From assembly GCA_964496245.1 (NCBI GenBank), contig CAZBZG010000009.1, positions 1 through 32,466 of the forward strand: a stretch of DNA of 32,466 nt. Direction: 5' to 3'. Source of the DNA: CAZBZG01 sp964496245 (GTDB lineage: Bacteria; Planctomycetota; SZUA-567). Positions 23,245 through 30,960 of the stretch are shown here, one piece after another. How positions within the stretch are numbered: the stretch's first letter is position 1; each line of letters starts with the position of its first letter. Below the pieces are notes generated by a model. The model searched no databases and was not told the origin of the DNA. It saw only the letters and a program-made list of their open reading frames with translations. Made by a program: the position numbers and the translations under genes.

Positions 23245-24276
23245 ATGAATGGCCCGACGTCCACCCCCTACCGCACCCGTCTGGCACCCGCCCCCACGGG
23301 CGCCCTGCATCTGGGCAACGCCCGCACGTTCCTCATCACCTGGCTCCGCTGCCGGAGCCGGGACGGACGACTCGTCCTGCGCATGGAAGACCTCGATCAT
23401 CCCAAGGTCAAGCCCGGAGCTGCGCAGCAGGCGTACGAAGATCTGCGATGGCTGGGCCTGGACTGGGACGAGGGACCGCAGGCCGGCAGCCGAGCGGACG
23501 CGCCTCCCGCACAGGGGCCCGATCCCTATGTGCAGTCCGAGCGAGGCCCCCTCTACCAGGAGGCCTTCAGGCGCCTCCAGGCCTTCGGCCGGGTCTATCC
23601 CTGCTCCTGTACCCGCCGGGACATCCAGGCCGCGCAGTCGGCGCCGCATGCAAACGACGAGATGCGGTACCCGGGCACCTGCCGGCCGGCAGCGCGGAGC
23701 GGGCGCCTCCCTGCCCCTGACGCGACTGTGCGGGCCTGGCGCATGCGCGTGGATGACGAACGCGAAACCACCTTTGATGACCGCTTCCACGGCCCGCAGC
23801 GCAGCCGCGTGGCGGACTGGAGCGGCGACTTCGTGATCGCCAAGGCAACCCCCGACGAAACCGGCCGTCCGCTGCCCATGGCCAGCTACCAGCTGGCCGT
23901 GGTGGTGGACGACCACGCCATGGGCATCACCGAGGTGGTCCGCGGAGACGACCTGCTCGCAAGCACCCACCGGCAGCTCGTGCTCTACGAAGCGCTGGGA
24001 TGGACGCCCCCGGCGTTTCTCCACGTTCCCCTGGTGGTCGGCCCCGACGGCCGCCGCCTGGCCAAGCGACACGGAGACACGCGGATCGCCTCCCTGCGGG
24101 CCGCGGGCGTCCCCCCCGAACGCGTGGTCGGATGGCTGGCGCACACCTGCGGATGGGCGGCCTGGGGGGAGGCATGCTGGCCGACCGATGTGTTGCAACG
24201 TTTCAACCTTGACAGTCTGCCGCAGGAGGCCATAGTGGTGGATGCCAGGGTGCGGGCATACCTGGGGGTGGCGTGA
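23245..24276 (+). CDS. gluQ: Glutamyl-Q tRNA(Asp) synthetase
   Basis: 343 residues, a GluRS-like protein lacking the anticodon-binding domain; this short form glutamylates queuosine-34 of tRNA(Asp). The HIGH-like motif is LHLGN (21-25) after TRLAPAPTGA, and the KMSKS equivalent is RRLAKRHGD. The zinc-site pattern of GluQ is seen as YPCSCTRRD followed by MRYPGTC. LRMEDLDHPKVKPG and VVDDHAMGITEVVRGDDLL are core synthetase segments. It is somewhat longer than the usual 300 residues, in part from insertions near 85-95. ATG 23245 has no strong ribosome-binding site. Presence implies a queuosine pathway elsewhere in the genome. A full GluRS is unlikely at this size. Confidence 0.9.
   Translation: MNGPTSTPYRTRLAPAPTGALHLGNARTFLITWLRCRSRDGRLVLRMEDLDHPKVKPGAAQQAYEDLRWLGLDWDEGPQAGSRADAPPAQGPDPYVQSERGPLYQEAFRRLQAFGRVYPCSCTRRDIQAAQSAPHANDEMRYPGTCRPAARSGRLPAPDATVRAWRMRVDDERETTFDDRFHGPQRSRVADWSGDFVIAKATPDETGRPLPMASYQLAVVVDDHAMGITEVVRGDDLLASTHRQLVLYEALGWTPPAFLHVPLVVGPDGRRLAKRHGDTRIASLRAAGVPPERVVGWLAHTCGWAAWGEACWPTDVLQRFNLDSLPQEAIVVDARVRAYLGVA
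24209..24236 (+). promoter_or_regulatory. Possible internal promoter for the cyclo-ligase gene
   Basis: TTGACA (24209-24214), 16-base spacer, CATAGT (24231-24236), inside the end of gluQ. The same -35 and spacer length as the hopanoid promoter. It would start about 70 bases before the ATG at 24315. It may be a chance match within coding DNA. Confidence 0.3.
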
Positions 24277-24314
24277 ACGCACCGGGGGTCCGCGCCGATC
24301 GCAGGAACATTGAC

Positions 24315-24908
24315 ATGGATCTCCACGAGCAAAAGGCCGTGCTGCGCAAGCAGATGGCTGAGACGATCCGCGCGCTTTCCCCAGCCGAGCGGGCAAGCCA
24401 GGACCGCGCGCTGGTGGACAACGTCTTCGAATCCCTCGGCCGCTACTTCCACATCGACTCCGTGCTTCTCGCCTACATGCCGCTGCGCGACGAAGTCGAT
24501 ATCGGTCACGTGCTGGCCGAGGCCGTAGAACTCGACCTCTGCCTGGCGCTCCCCCGCCTGGGACCGGAGGGGCTCCTGCTACTCCACCGCGTCACGGATT
24601 TCGAGAGGGATCTTGAAAAGAGCGGCTACGGGGTGCTCGAGCCCAAAGGTACGCTACCCCTGGTGCCGTTTCCGCGGGTGAACCTGGCTCTGATTCCGGG
24701 CCGCGCCTTCAGCCCGGCCGGCGACCGGCTCGGGCGCGGCGCCGCGCACTACGACCGTGCCCTCCAGACCCTGGGCGGACTGACCGTGGGCATCGCCTAC
24801 GACTGCCAGGTGGTCGACCACGTGCCCACGAACGAGCATGACCGGCCCGTGGACGTCGTGCTCACACCCACCCGCGTGATCGAGACGCATCAGCGAAAAC
24901 GCGTGTGA
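24315..24908 (+). CDS. 5-formyltetrahydrofolate cyclo-ligase
   Basis: 197 residues, typical for this family. It converts 5-formyltetrahydrofolate to 5,10-methenyltetrahydrofolate with ATP, recycling folate. N-terminal KAVLRKQMAETIRALSP is the basic helix with the substrate Lys/Arg, YMPLRDEVDI follows, and the phosphate loop GDRLGRGAAHYDRAL corresponds to the canonical RLGRGGGYYDR with two substitutions (Gly-Gly to Ala-Ala, Tyr to His). VGIAYDCQVVDHVP and VDVVLTPTRVIE close the protein. AGGA at 24303-24306 supports ATG 24315; a GTG at 24273 overlapping the gluQ stop is an alternative giving 14 more residues. Likely co-transcribed with gluQ. It ends 27 bases before the convergent RND gene. Confidence 0.92.
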   Translation: MDLHEQKAVLRKQMAETIRALSPAERASQDRALVDNVFESLGRYFHIDSVLLAYMPLRDEVDIGHVLAEAVELDLCLALPRLGPEGLLLLHRVTDFERDLEKSGYGVLEPKGTLPLVPFPRVNLALIPGRAFSPAGDRLGRGAAHYDRALQTLGGLTVGIAYDCQVVDHVPTNEHDRPVDVVLTPTRVIETHQRKRV

Positions 24909-24935
24909 CCTTCTCGACGGGTGCGCAGGCGCGGC

Positions 24936-27900
24936 TCATTCCGGCTCTTCAGGTTCCATCCTCTGACGGGCCTCGCCCCAACCCAGCGCCCATCGCTCCG
25001 CGTAACGCGTACCATAGCGCCGGTCGAAGACCGACCACCAGCTGCGGGCCGCACGGCATGCCAGCCAGCGCGGTCCGGCCGATCCCCATTCCCGCAGCGA
25101 GAACATGAGGCTGTAGAGCACCGGCACCACGAAGAGGGTCAGCAAGGTGGCGAGCAAGAGGCCGAAGATCACGGCCGCGGCCATGCCGCCCCAGAACTGC
25201 GAGGACTCGCTGAACCACTCCATGCGCAGCTTGTGGAAATTGAAGCTCACGCCCGTGACCATGGGCAGCAGCGCCAGGATGGTGCTCGCCGCGGTGAGCA
25301 CCACGGGACGCAGACGCGTGGCTCCGGCGGCCACAATGGCATCCGGAAGCGACAGGCCGCGGTCGACGAGCTGATCGGTGTAGTCCACGAGCACGATGCC
25401 GTTGTTGACCACCACGCCGGCGAGACTGATCACGCCCACGCCCGTCATGATGATGTTGAAGGGCATGCGGAAGACCGCGAGCCCGAGGAAGACCCCGCCG
25501 AGGGAGAGCACCACTGCGCTCATGATCACGAGCGGACGGGTGAGGGAGTTGAACTGGCTGACGAGCACCAGAAGGATGATCATGAGCGCCGCCATGGCGG
25601 CCCAGGAGAGAAAGGACTCCGCGTCCTGCTGGAATTCCATCTCTCCGGTGAACCGGACGTTCACGCCGGGGGGCAGTTCGACGCTCTCCATGAGCCCCTC
25701 GGCCTTGCGCCGCGCTGTGGGACCGGTGGTCTGGGTCTGGTCCACGTCGGCCTTGACCGTGACCACGCGGCGGTGGTCGATCCGGGTGATGCGGCCGAGC
25801 CCGCCGGTGTAGGCGATGTCCGCCACCGTGGTCAGCGGGACCAGGCCGTGGGCAGCGGTAGGCAGGAAGATCCGCTCGAGCGCGCTGAGGTCCTTGCGCT
25901 CCACGTTGAGGAACCGGACCACGATGTCGTAGTCCTCATCCCGCTCGCGGTAGGTCGAGACTTCGATGCCGTTGATGGCGGCCTTGATCGCATAGCCGAT
26001 GGCATTGGCCGTGAGGCCGAGCGAGCCGGCAAGCCGGCGGTCCACCCGGATTTCGAGGGTGGGCGACCCCGTCTCGAAGTCCGAACGCACGTTGCGCACA
26101 TGCGGGATCTCCTTGACCAGCCCCTCGACCTTGTCGGCGAGCCGGCCGAGCGTGTCGAAATCGTCTCCTGCGATCTCGATGTTGATGGGGGCCCCGGTCG
26201 GCGGCCCGGCCCGTTCCTGCTCCACGGTGACCTCCGCACCGGGCACGTCTTTGACGCGCGCTTCGATCCGCTTGATGATCTCCGTCGAGGGCAGGTGCTT
26301 CTCGGGGTGCTCGGGATCGCGGCGGTCGGCCAGGTCCACGAACTGCACGCTCACCTGGTTGTCGCTGCCGCCCATGCGGAAGGCCGCGGTGCCCGACTCG
26401 ATCGTAGCCCGCTCGTAGATGTGCTCCACGTTCGGCAGATCCGTGCAGGTCGTGTAGTCCTCGTTTGAGATGTACTTGTGCGCCTGCCGGGGCTGGAGGC
26501 AGTCTTCGTAGGAGAGCTGCGCGATGCGGCCCGTGCGTTCGGCCTCCGATCCGGCGCGCGGATCGAAGATCCGGCACGCCACCTCACGAATCCGCTGATC
26601 CACGTACGTCAGGTCCGCTCCTTCGGGCGGCTTGACCGCAACCCAGGCCATGCCCGGCTCCGGCGTGGGGAAGAACTTGGTGGGCGTGCGCAAGCCCACC
26701 GCGACCAGCCAGAGGCAGACGGCCGCCGCAAGCACGACCGCGCCCAGAGCCACCACCGCCACCCGGCACGAGAGCGCGCGGCGCACGAGCCAGCGGTACG
26801 CCGAGAGAATCCGGCCGCCGCCCGCGAGCATGGGATGCTCCCCGCCGCTCATCACCTCGTCGGCGGTCGCGTGGTTGCCGTTGCCGTCGGCTTTCAGAAA
26901 GACCGAGGCCAGGGCCGGATTGATCACGAGCGCCACGAAGAGGCAGCTGCCGAGCGTGATGATCACGGTCTTGGGCAGAAAAGCCATGAACCCACCCATG
27001 ACGCCATCCCAGAAGAGCAGCGGCACGAACGCGCCGATCGTGGTCAGCGACGAGCCGATGATGGGCCAGGCCACCTCGCTCGTGGCGCGCATGGCCGCCT
27101 CGGTGCGCTCCACGCCCTGCTGCATGAACCGGTAGATGTTCTCGATGATGACGATTGCGTTGTCGACGAGCATGCCCAGGGCGAGCGTGAGGCTGAAGAG
27201 TACCACCATGTTGAGCGTGATCCCGAGCGCGCTCAGGATGCTGAAGCTGAGCAGCAGCGAGAACGGAATGCTCACGCTCACGAGCAGGGCGTTGCGAAAG
27301 CCCATGGCCAGCATCACGACCACGATCACCAGCACGAAGCCGGTCACGATATTGTTCTCCAAGTCCTCCACCATGAGCCGGATGTCTTCGGCCCGGTCGG
27401 CGACGCGCGTAACCACGGTGCCCGCGGGCCAGGTGTGCCGCATGCGCTCGAGCACAGCGTCGACGCGCTCGACGATGGTGACGATGTTCTCGCCCGTGCG
27501 CTTCTTGATGTAGAGGCTGACCGCGGGATCGCCGTTGGTGCGCGCATGGCTCGTGCGGTCCTTCAGGCCGTCGATCACAGTGGCCACGTCGCTCAGGTAG
27601 ACGGGTTCGCCTCCCCGTTGGCCCACGACAATGGCCTCGACGTCTTTCACGGTCTCGAATTCCGCGGGCACGCGAAGCTGATACCGCCCGTCCTGCGTGC
27701 GAATGGCACCGCCCGAGACGTTCGCGTTCTCCCCGCGCACCGTGGCCTGGAGCGAGGCGAACGGGATGCCGTAGAGCGCCATGCGTTCGGGATCGACCTC
27801 GATCTGGATCTCGCGGGTCACCCCGCCCACCACGTCCACCTCGAGTACGCCCGGGATGGCTTCGATCTCGGTCTCCAGGTCCTCGGCGGTCTCGGTCAGC

Positions 27901-28355
27901 TGGCGCAGCCCGCTCGGACTGGCGAGCGAGAGTACGAGGATCGGGAGTTCGGAGAGGTTGACTTCGAAGACCGACGGTTCGTTCTCGAGGTCCAGCGGCA
28001 ACTCGCGCTTGGCCAGGTCCACCTTGTCCTTGACCTTGATGAGCGCGTCATCGATATCCGTGTCAGTGGTGAACTCGACGTCGATCGAGCTCATGCCCTC
28101 GGAGGAGATGCTCTTGATCTTCTCGACGCCCTCGAGCCCCTTCAGCTTCTTCTCGATCTCGATCGTGATCGACTGCTCGATGTCTTCCGGGGAGACGCCT
28201 CGATACGCCGTCTGCACGAAGACGTGCGGCCAGTTGACGTCGGGCGCGGCCTCGAGGGGCAGGCCCCGGTAGGCCGTGATGCCGCTGGCCACGATGGCGA
28301 CGATGAGAACGAAGACCGTGACGCGTTTCCGGACGGCGTAATCGGAGAGGATCAT
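24936..28355 (-). CDS. RND efflux transporter permease
   Basis: 1139 residues with the RND plan: TM1 at about 11-29, periplasmic loop, TM2-6, TM7, second periplasmic loop, TM8-12. Inner-membrane proton-driven trimeric pump. In TM4 the proton relay reads GMLVDNAIVIIENI: D398 is kept but the neighbouring Asp of AcrB is Asn399. In TM10 the Lys940 position of AcrB is Asn (VVVNNGIVLVD, N984/N985). This pairing occurs in several non-AcrB hydrophobe/amphiphile clades and not in heavy-metal CusA types. The second loop has an extra stretch around YEDCLQPRQAHKYISNEDY, and the C-terminal tail after the last TM is about 50 residues. The start overlaps the fusion protein stop (ATGA at 28355-28352). Substrate unknown. 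Confidence 0.95.
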   Translation of the reverse strand: MILSDYAVRKRVTVFVLIVAIVASGITAYRGLPLEAAPDVNWPHVFVQTAYRGVSPEDIEQSITIEIEKKLKGLEGVEKIKSISSEGMSSIDVEFTTDTDIDDALIKVKDKVDLAKRELPLDLENEPSVFEVNLSELPILVLSLASPSGLRQLTETAEDLETEIEAIPGVLEVDVVGGVTREIQIEVDPERMALYGIPFASLQATVRGENANVSGGAIRTQDGRYQLRVPAEFETVKDVEAIVVGQRGGEPVYLSDVATVIDGLKDRTSHARTNGDPAVSLYIKKRTGENIVTIVERVDAVLERMRHTWPAGTVVTRVADRAEDIRLMVEDLENNIVTGFVLVIVVVMLAMGFRNALLVSVSIPFSLLLSFSILSALGITLNMVVLFSLTLALGMLVDNAIVIIENIYRFMQQGVERTEAAMRATSEVAWPIIGSSLTTIGAFVPLLFWDGVMGGFMAFLPKTVIITLGSCLFVALVINPALASVFLKADGNGNHATADEVMSGGEHPMLAGGGRILSAYRWLVRRALSCRVAVVALGAVVLAAAVCLWLVAVGLRTPTKFFPTPEPGMAWVAVKPPEGADLTYVDQRIREVACRIFDPRAGSEAERTGRIAQLSYEDCLQPRQAHKYISNEDYTTCTDLPNVEHIYERATIESGTAAFRMGGSDNQVSVQFVDLADRRDPEHPEKHLPSTEIIKRIEARVKDVPGAEVTVEQERAGPPTGAPINIEIAGDDFDTLGRLADKVEGLVKEIPHVRNVRSDFETGSPTLEIRVDRRLAGSLGLTANAIGYAIKAAINGIEVSTYRERDEDYDIVVRFLNVERKDLSALERIFLPTAAHGLVPLTTVADIAYTGGLGRITRIDHRRVVTVKADVDQTQTTGPTARRKAEGLMESVELPPGVNVRFTGEMEFQQDAESFLSWAAMAALMIILLVLVSQFNSLTRPLVIMSAVVLSLGGVFLGLAVFRMPFNIIMTGVGVISLAGVVVNNGIVLVDYTDQLVDRGLSLPDAIVAAGATRLRPVVLTAASTILALLPMVTGVSFNFHKLRMEWFSESSQFWGGMAAAVIFGLLLATLLTLFVVPVLYSLMFSLREWGSAGPRWLACRAARSWWSVFDRRYGTRYAERWALGWGEARQRMEPEEPE

Positions 28356-29638
28356 CGCAGGAACTCCGAGAGATCCCCGGCCGTGCGCGTCACCGTGACC
28401 GGGCTGCCGTCGCTCACGGACCGCTGCCCCATGACGACCAGGCGGTCGCCGGCCTTGAGGCCGCTGACGATCTCGACCTCCCGGCCCTGCATGATGCCGA
28501 GTTCCACGGGACGGCGACGGGCCACGAGGGATGCGGAAGCGTCCTCCGACAAAGCGCCCGCCTCCGCTTCCCCGTCTTCGGCCGCTTCCACCACGTAGAC
28601 GAAGCGCTCTTCGTCCTTGGCGAGCACGGCGAACAGCGGGACGATCAGCGAACCGGGGCGCTCGGCCCTGACGATGTCGGCCTTTACGAACATGCCCGGC
28701 TGCAGCAGTCCGTCCGCATTCGGCAGGCGCAGGCGCAGGCGGTAGACCAGGGCCTCGCGCAGGGGTTTGCGGCTGAGATAGATACACGTGGCTTCAACGG
28801 TGTAGCCCTTGCGGATCGCATCGATGGTCACTGCGACCTTGGCCCGCCGGCGGGTCAGACGCCGCAGCGCGGCCACATCCTTTTCGGGCACCCCGACCTC
28901 GACCTTGACCGGATCCAGCTGGAGCAGGTGCGCCACGGCCGCGCCCGGCCGGACGTACTCGCCCACCTCGGGCAGCACGTCGTCCACCAGTCCCGCGACC
29001 GGGCTCCGGATGGTGCACCGCGCCAGCGCCAGGCGCACGGCTGCGGCCTGGGCCTCCGCCCGCTGGAGCGCGGTGCGGTCCCGGTCGAGATCCGAGGGCG
29101 TCTTCACGTGTTCGCGTACCAGATTGTCGGTGCGGGAAAAGGTCTGGTGGGCGAGCACGAGCTCGGCCTCGGCCCGCTTGCGCGCAATCTCGTAATCGCT
29201 GGGATCGATATGCAGGATGGGCTTGTTCGCATCCACAAGCGTACCATCCTCGATTGGCGTGGCATTGGTGCGCACGACCTTGCCGGCCACCTCGGCCGCC
29301 ACCTCGATCTCGGCCCAGGCCTGGATCATGCCGGGCAGACGCACGCGGTCCACCACGGTCCTGGACTTCAGGTGGCGAACGATCACGGGAGTGACCGGTT
29401 CTTCGCGCGCGGCAGCGGCTTCCTTGCGCTCCTCTTCCAGAACCGCCAGCTTGGCCCGCACGAGCAGCAGGAGACCGCCGATGAGGGCGAGCCCTACCAA
29501 CGCGACCGCGACCAGCCCGAGCGCCTCCCAGGCCAGGGCCCTGGCTGCCGTGGGCCGGGGCACGCCGTCTGCAGAGGACGTTGACGCCCCGGAGCCAACC
29601 TGGGAATCGGTTGCATCGTTCAGATCAGAGCTGGTCAT
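28352..29638 (-). CDS. RND efflux periplasmic adaptor (membrane fusion protein)
   Basis: 428 residues. An inner-membrane anchor at about 38-60 follows a 37-residue Ser/Asp-rich cytoplasmic N-terminus; there is no lipobox. Then the HlyD/AcrA layout: beta-barrel start VDRVRLPGMIQAWAEIEVAAEVAGKV (lipoyl half), helical hairpin around DYEIARKRAEAEL to ALQRAEAQAAAVRLAL, second lipoyl half CTIRSPVAGLVDDVLPEVGEYV, barrel and membrane-proximal domain ending GLKAGDRLVVMG. The ATG at 29638 is chosen because the longer frame to 29743 adds a non-conserved Arg-rich stretch. It is first in the operon and is coupled to the permease by the 4-base overlap. No TolC-type channel gene follows or precedes it. Confidence 0.93.
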   Translation of the reverse strand: MTSSDLNDATDSQVGSGASTSSADGVPRPTAARALAWEALGLVAVALVGLALIGGLLLLVRAKLAVLEEERKEAAAAREEPVTPVIVRHLKSRTVVDRVRLPGMIQAWAEIEVAAEVAGKVVRTNATPIEDGTLVDANKPILHIDPSDYEIARKRAEAELVLAHQTFSRTDNLVREHVKTPSDLDRDRTALQRAEAQAAAVRLALARCTIRSPVAGLVDDVLPEVGEYVRPGAAVAHLLQLDPVKVEVGVPEKDVAALRRLTRRRAKVAVTIDAIRKGYTVEATCIYLSRKPLREALVYRLRLRLPNADGLLQPGMFVKADIVRAERPGSLIVPLFAVLAKDEERFVYVVEAAEDGEAEAGALSEDASASLVARRRPVELGIMQGREVEIVSGLKAGDRLVVMGQRSVSDGSPVTVTRTAGDLSEFLR

Positions 29639-29742
29639 GTGACGAATGGCCCCAAAGACAGGAACGCTCGCTGCATCGCCCCTTCGCGCCCGCGGTCGGC
29701 CAGGCTTGGCGCATGAGGCCGACAAAGCGTGAAGGGGTCCCA

Positions 29743-29771
29743 ACGCTACCGGGTCTTCTGGCGCAAGTCAA
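29743..29771 (-). promoter_or_regulatory. Candidate promoter of the RND efflux operon
   Basis: Minus strand TTGACT (29771-29766), 17-base spacer, TAGCGT (29748-29743). The -35 is 5 of 6; the -10 keeps T, A and final T. It resembles the YkgJ-gene promoter (TTGACC-N17-TAGTGT). Start near 29736, about 100 bases before the ATG. Confidence 0.35.
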
Positions 29772-29809
29772 GTCAGGAATCGAAGCGCAAACGGCGGGCA
29801 AGGGCTGCC

Positions 29810-29989
29810 TCAGCCCAGCGCCTCCATGAGAGCCACGGACACGCACACGGCGGCGATCACGTCCAGGACGAGCCACAGCCCCAGCTTTATCCCGTTCCAC
29901 CGGTCTTCGCAGTACTCACCGCGGAAGGGCGAGAAGACGTCCGGAAATTCGATGCACAGCCGCAACGATACGTTACGCCATGCCCGCAA
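29810..29989 (-). CDS. Possible small membrane protein (59 residues), uncertain
   Basis: Open from a TAA at 30007-30005 to a TGA at 29812-29810, with a TTG start candidate at 29989 and no good ribosome-binding site. The C-terminal 28 codons encode a plausible transmembrane helix (KLGLWLVLDVIAAVCVSVAL) and 26 of those 28 codons end in G or C, as expected of real genes in this genome. Before it comes CIEFPDVFSPFRG-EYCEDRW. An overlapping frame on the same strand (from 30066) encodes a signal-like stretch, RWLLLSCNFLLLICG, so a frameshifted or decayed gene is another reading. It may also be chance. No family recognised. Confidence 0.3.
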   Translation of the reverse strand: MRAWRNVSLRLCIEFPDVFSPFRGEYCEDRWNGIKLGLWLVLDVIAAVCVSVALMEALG

Positions 29990-30124
29990 ATTAGCAACAG
30001 AAAGTTACACGAAAGCAGGAGCCATCGCGCCATCGGCAAGGGAATCTTGACCGCGGCCAACTTCATAACGTTATGCGAAGCAATGCCCTTGAAGGATCGC
30101 GAAGAAACGTAGCGCAGAATTCCC

Positions 30125-30153
30125 TTTTTAGCCCGCGGTTTGTAGTATATGAT
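30125..30153 (+). promoter_or_regulatory. Candidate promoter of the minor pilin genes
   Basis: TTTTTA (30125-30130), 17-base spacer, TATGAT (30148-30153). The -10 is 5 of 6; the -35 is poor (3 of 6), so an activator may be needed. The palindrome CATAACGTTATG lies 50 bases upstream. Confidence 0.4.
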
Positions 30154-30159
30154 ACGATG

Positions 30160-30188
30160 GTGCAGCGCCTGCCGCACGCAGGCTGCAC
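30160..30188 (+). promoter_or_regulatory. Stem-loop at the predicted 5' end of the pilin mRNA
   Basis: GTGCA (30160-30164), bulge GC, GCCTGC (30167-30172), loop CGCAC, GCAGGC (30178-30183), TGCAC (30184-30188): 11 base pairs with one 2-base bulge. It begins 7 bases after the -10 box, so it would be the first structure of the transcript. Confidence 0.5.
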
Positions 30189-30266
30189 GCGACCAATCGG
30201 GAGACGCGTTGGGGTTGATTGCTTGAATCCTTGAAACCTGGCGCTTGGAATCGCAGGGAGCAACCC

Positions 30267-30782
30267 ATGGACATTCGACGACAGCAAGGTGTCACGCTGG
30301 TCGAGATGATCGTCTCGTTGGCCATTCTGGCCGTCGCACTCCTCGGCGCCCAGATTCTTGTTATCCAAAGCGTTCGCCTGGGAGACATGTCTCACGGCAC
30401 GAACGTGGCCGTCTTCGACATGAACACCGTCATCAGCCACATACGTGAACAACCGTTCGAGGCTGTCATGGACCCCACCTATCTAGACTCGGAAGGCGGC
30501 GCACGCGTTCCGCATGGCGGGGTCGTGGACCGGACGCTCTACTGTTATGGCGATTCGGGCACGACTACGCATCTGACCAACCAAGAGATCATCGCCTACT
30601 ATATGGGCGCCAGCGGCGCGACCCTCCCGCTTCCCACGGACAAGTGGGATCCGCTGGCAACGAGTCAGATCAGTGCGCCCTTTGAGACGCCTGATCCGTT
30701 GACGTTCGCGATCGAATGCACGTGGACGGGCGCGAACGGGGACTCCCGGATGGAGCGCATTACGGCGGTCCGAACACGTTAG
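30267..30782 (+). CDS. PilV-like minor pilin / pseudopilin
   Basis: 171 residues with a classical short prepilin leader: MDIRRQQG then VTLVEMIVSLAILAVALLG, Val at +1 and Glu at +5. The ILAVALLGAQ helix end and the size match PilV or GspI minor pilins, which prime type IV pilus or type II secretion pseudopilus assembly at the inner membrane. The globular domain is acidic and has one Cys pair candidate (YCYGD and IECTW). GGGAG at 30255-30259 supports ATG 30267 over the upstream TTG at 30219. It starts a PilV-PilW-PilX order. The 178-base gap to the next gene contains a long hairpin, unusual inside such an operon. Confidence 0.85.
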   Translation: MDIRRQQGVTLVEMIVSLAILAVALLGAQILVIQSVRLGDMSHGTNVAVFDMNTVISHIREQPFEAVMDPTYLDSEGGARVPHGGVVDRTLYCYGDSGTTTHLTNQEIIAYYMGASGATLPLPTDKWDPLATSQISAPFETPDPLTFAIECTWTGANGDSRMERITAVRTR

Positions 30783-30828
30783 GGTCCGCGAGGAAATATC
30801 TGAGCCGTTTTGGCGCGGCTATTTCGCC

Positions 30829-30887
30829 GCCAGGCAAGGAGCGAGGAGAAAGCGTATCGGGAATATCGCCTCCTCGACGCGCCTGGC
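30829..30887. repeat. Long imperfect hairpin element between pilV- and pilW-like genes
   Basis: Nested arms: GCCAGGC (30829-30835) with GCCTGGC (30881-30887); CGAGGAG (30842-30848) with CTCCTCG (30870-30876); GCGTAT (30852-30857) with ATATCGC (30863-30869, one bulged T); apical loop CGGGA. Together about 20 base pairs over 59 bases. The flanking 30783-30828 and 30888-30910 also have partial dyads (GGCGCGG against CCGCCGGCGC). It has the look of a non-autonomous palindromic element or an RNA processing site; only one copy is in the window. Confidence 0.55.
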
Positions 30888-30960
30888 ATCCGAACCGCCG
30901 GCGCTCCGGCATGTGTTCACCTATTTGCAATGGGCTGTACTTAGCCAGAATGGAGACGCC

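Larger units (their letters stand above)
29639..30266. other. 628-base gap between efflux operon and minor pilin genes
   Basis: No established gene. It contains a candidate minus-strand promoter for the efflux operon, a possible 59-residue minus-strand membrane ORF (29810-29989), the 12-base palindrome CATAACGTTATG (30064-30075), and a candidate promoter and leader hairpin for the pilin genes. The stretch is locally less GC-rich near 29940-30150. Confidence 0.6.

Noticed and set aside
24277..24314. 6S RNA gene next to the cyclo-ligase
   Set aside because: In proteobacteria this gene often follows ssrS, but only 38 bases separate it from gluQ here, too short for 6S RNA.
24921..26468. 515-residue plus-strand open frame
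   Set aside because: Antisense to the RND permease, and its His/Asp/Glu/Gly-rich composition is that of a shadow frame.
29729..30112. 127-residue plus-strand frame in the efflux-pilin gap
   Set aside because: Low-complexity His/Arg/Ser composition, no ribosome-binding site, no domain resemblance.
30207..30230. Sigma54-type GG/GC promoter in the pilV leader (TTGGGGTTGATTGCTT)
   Set aside because: GG and GC are separated by 8 bases, not the 10 required by sigma54 promoters.
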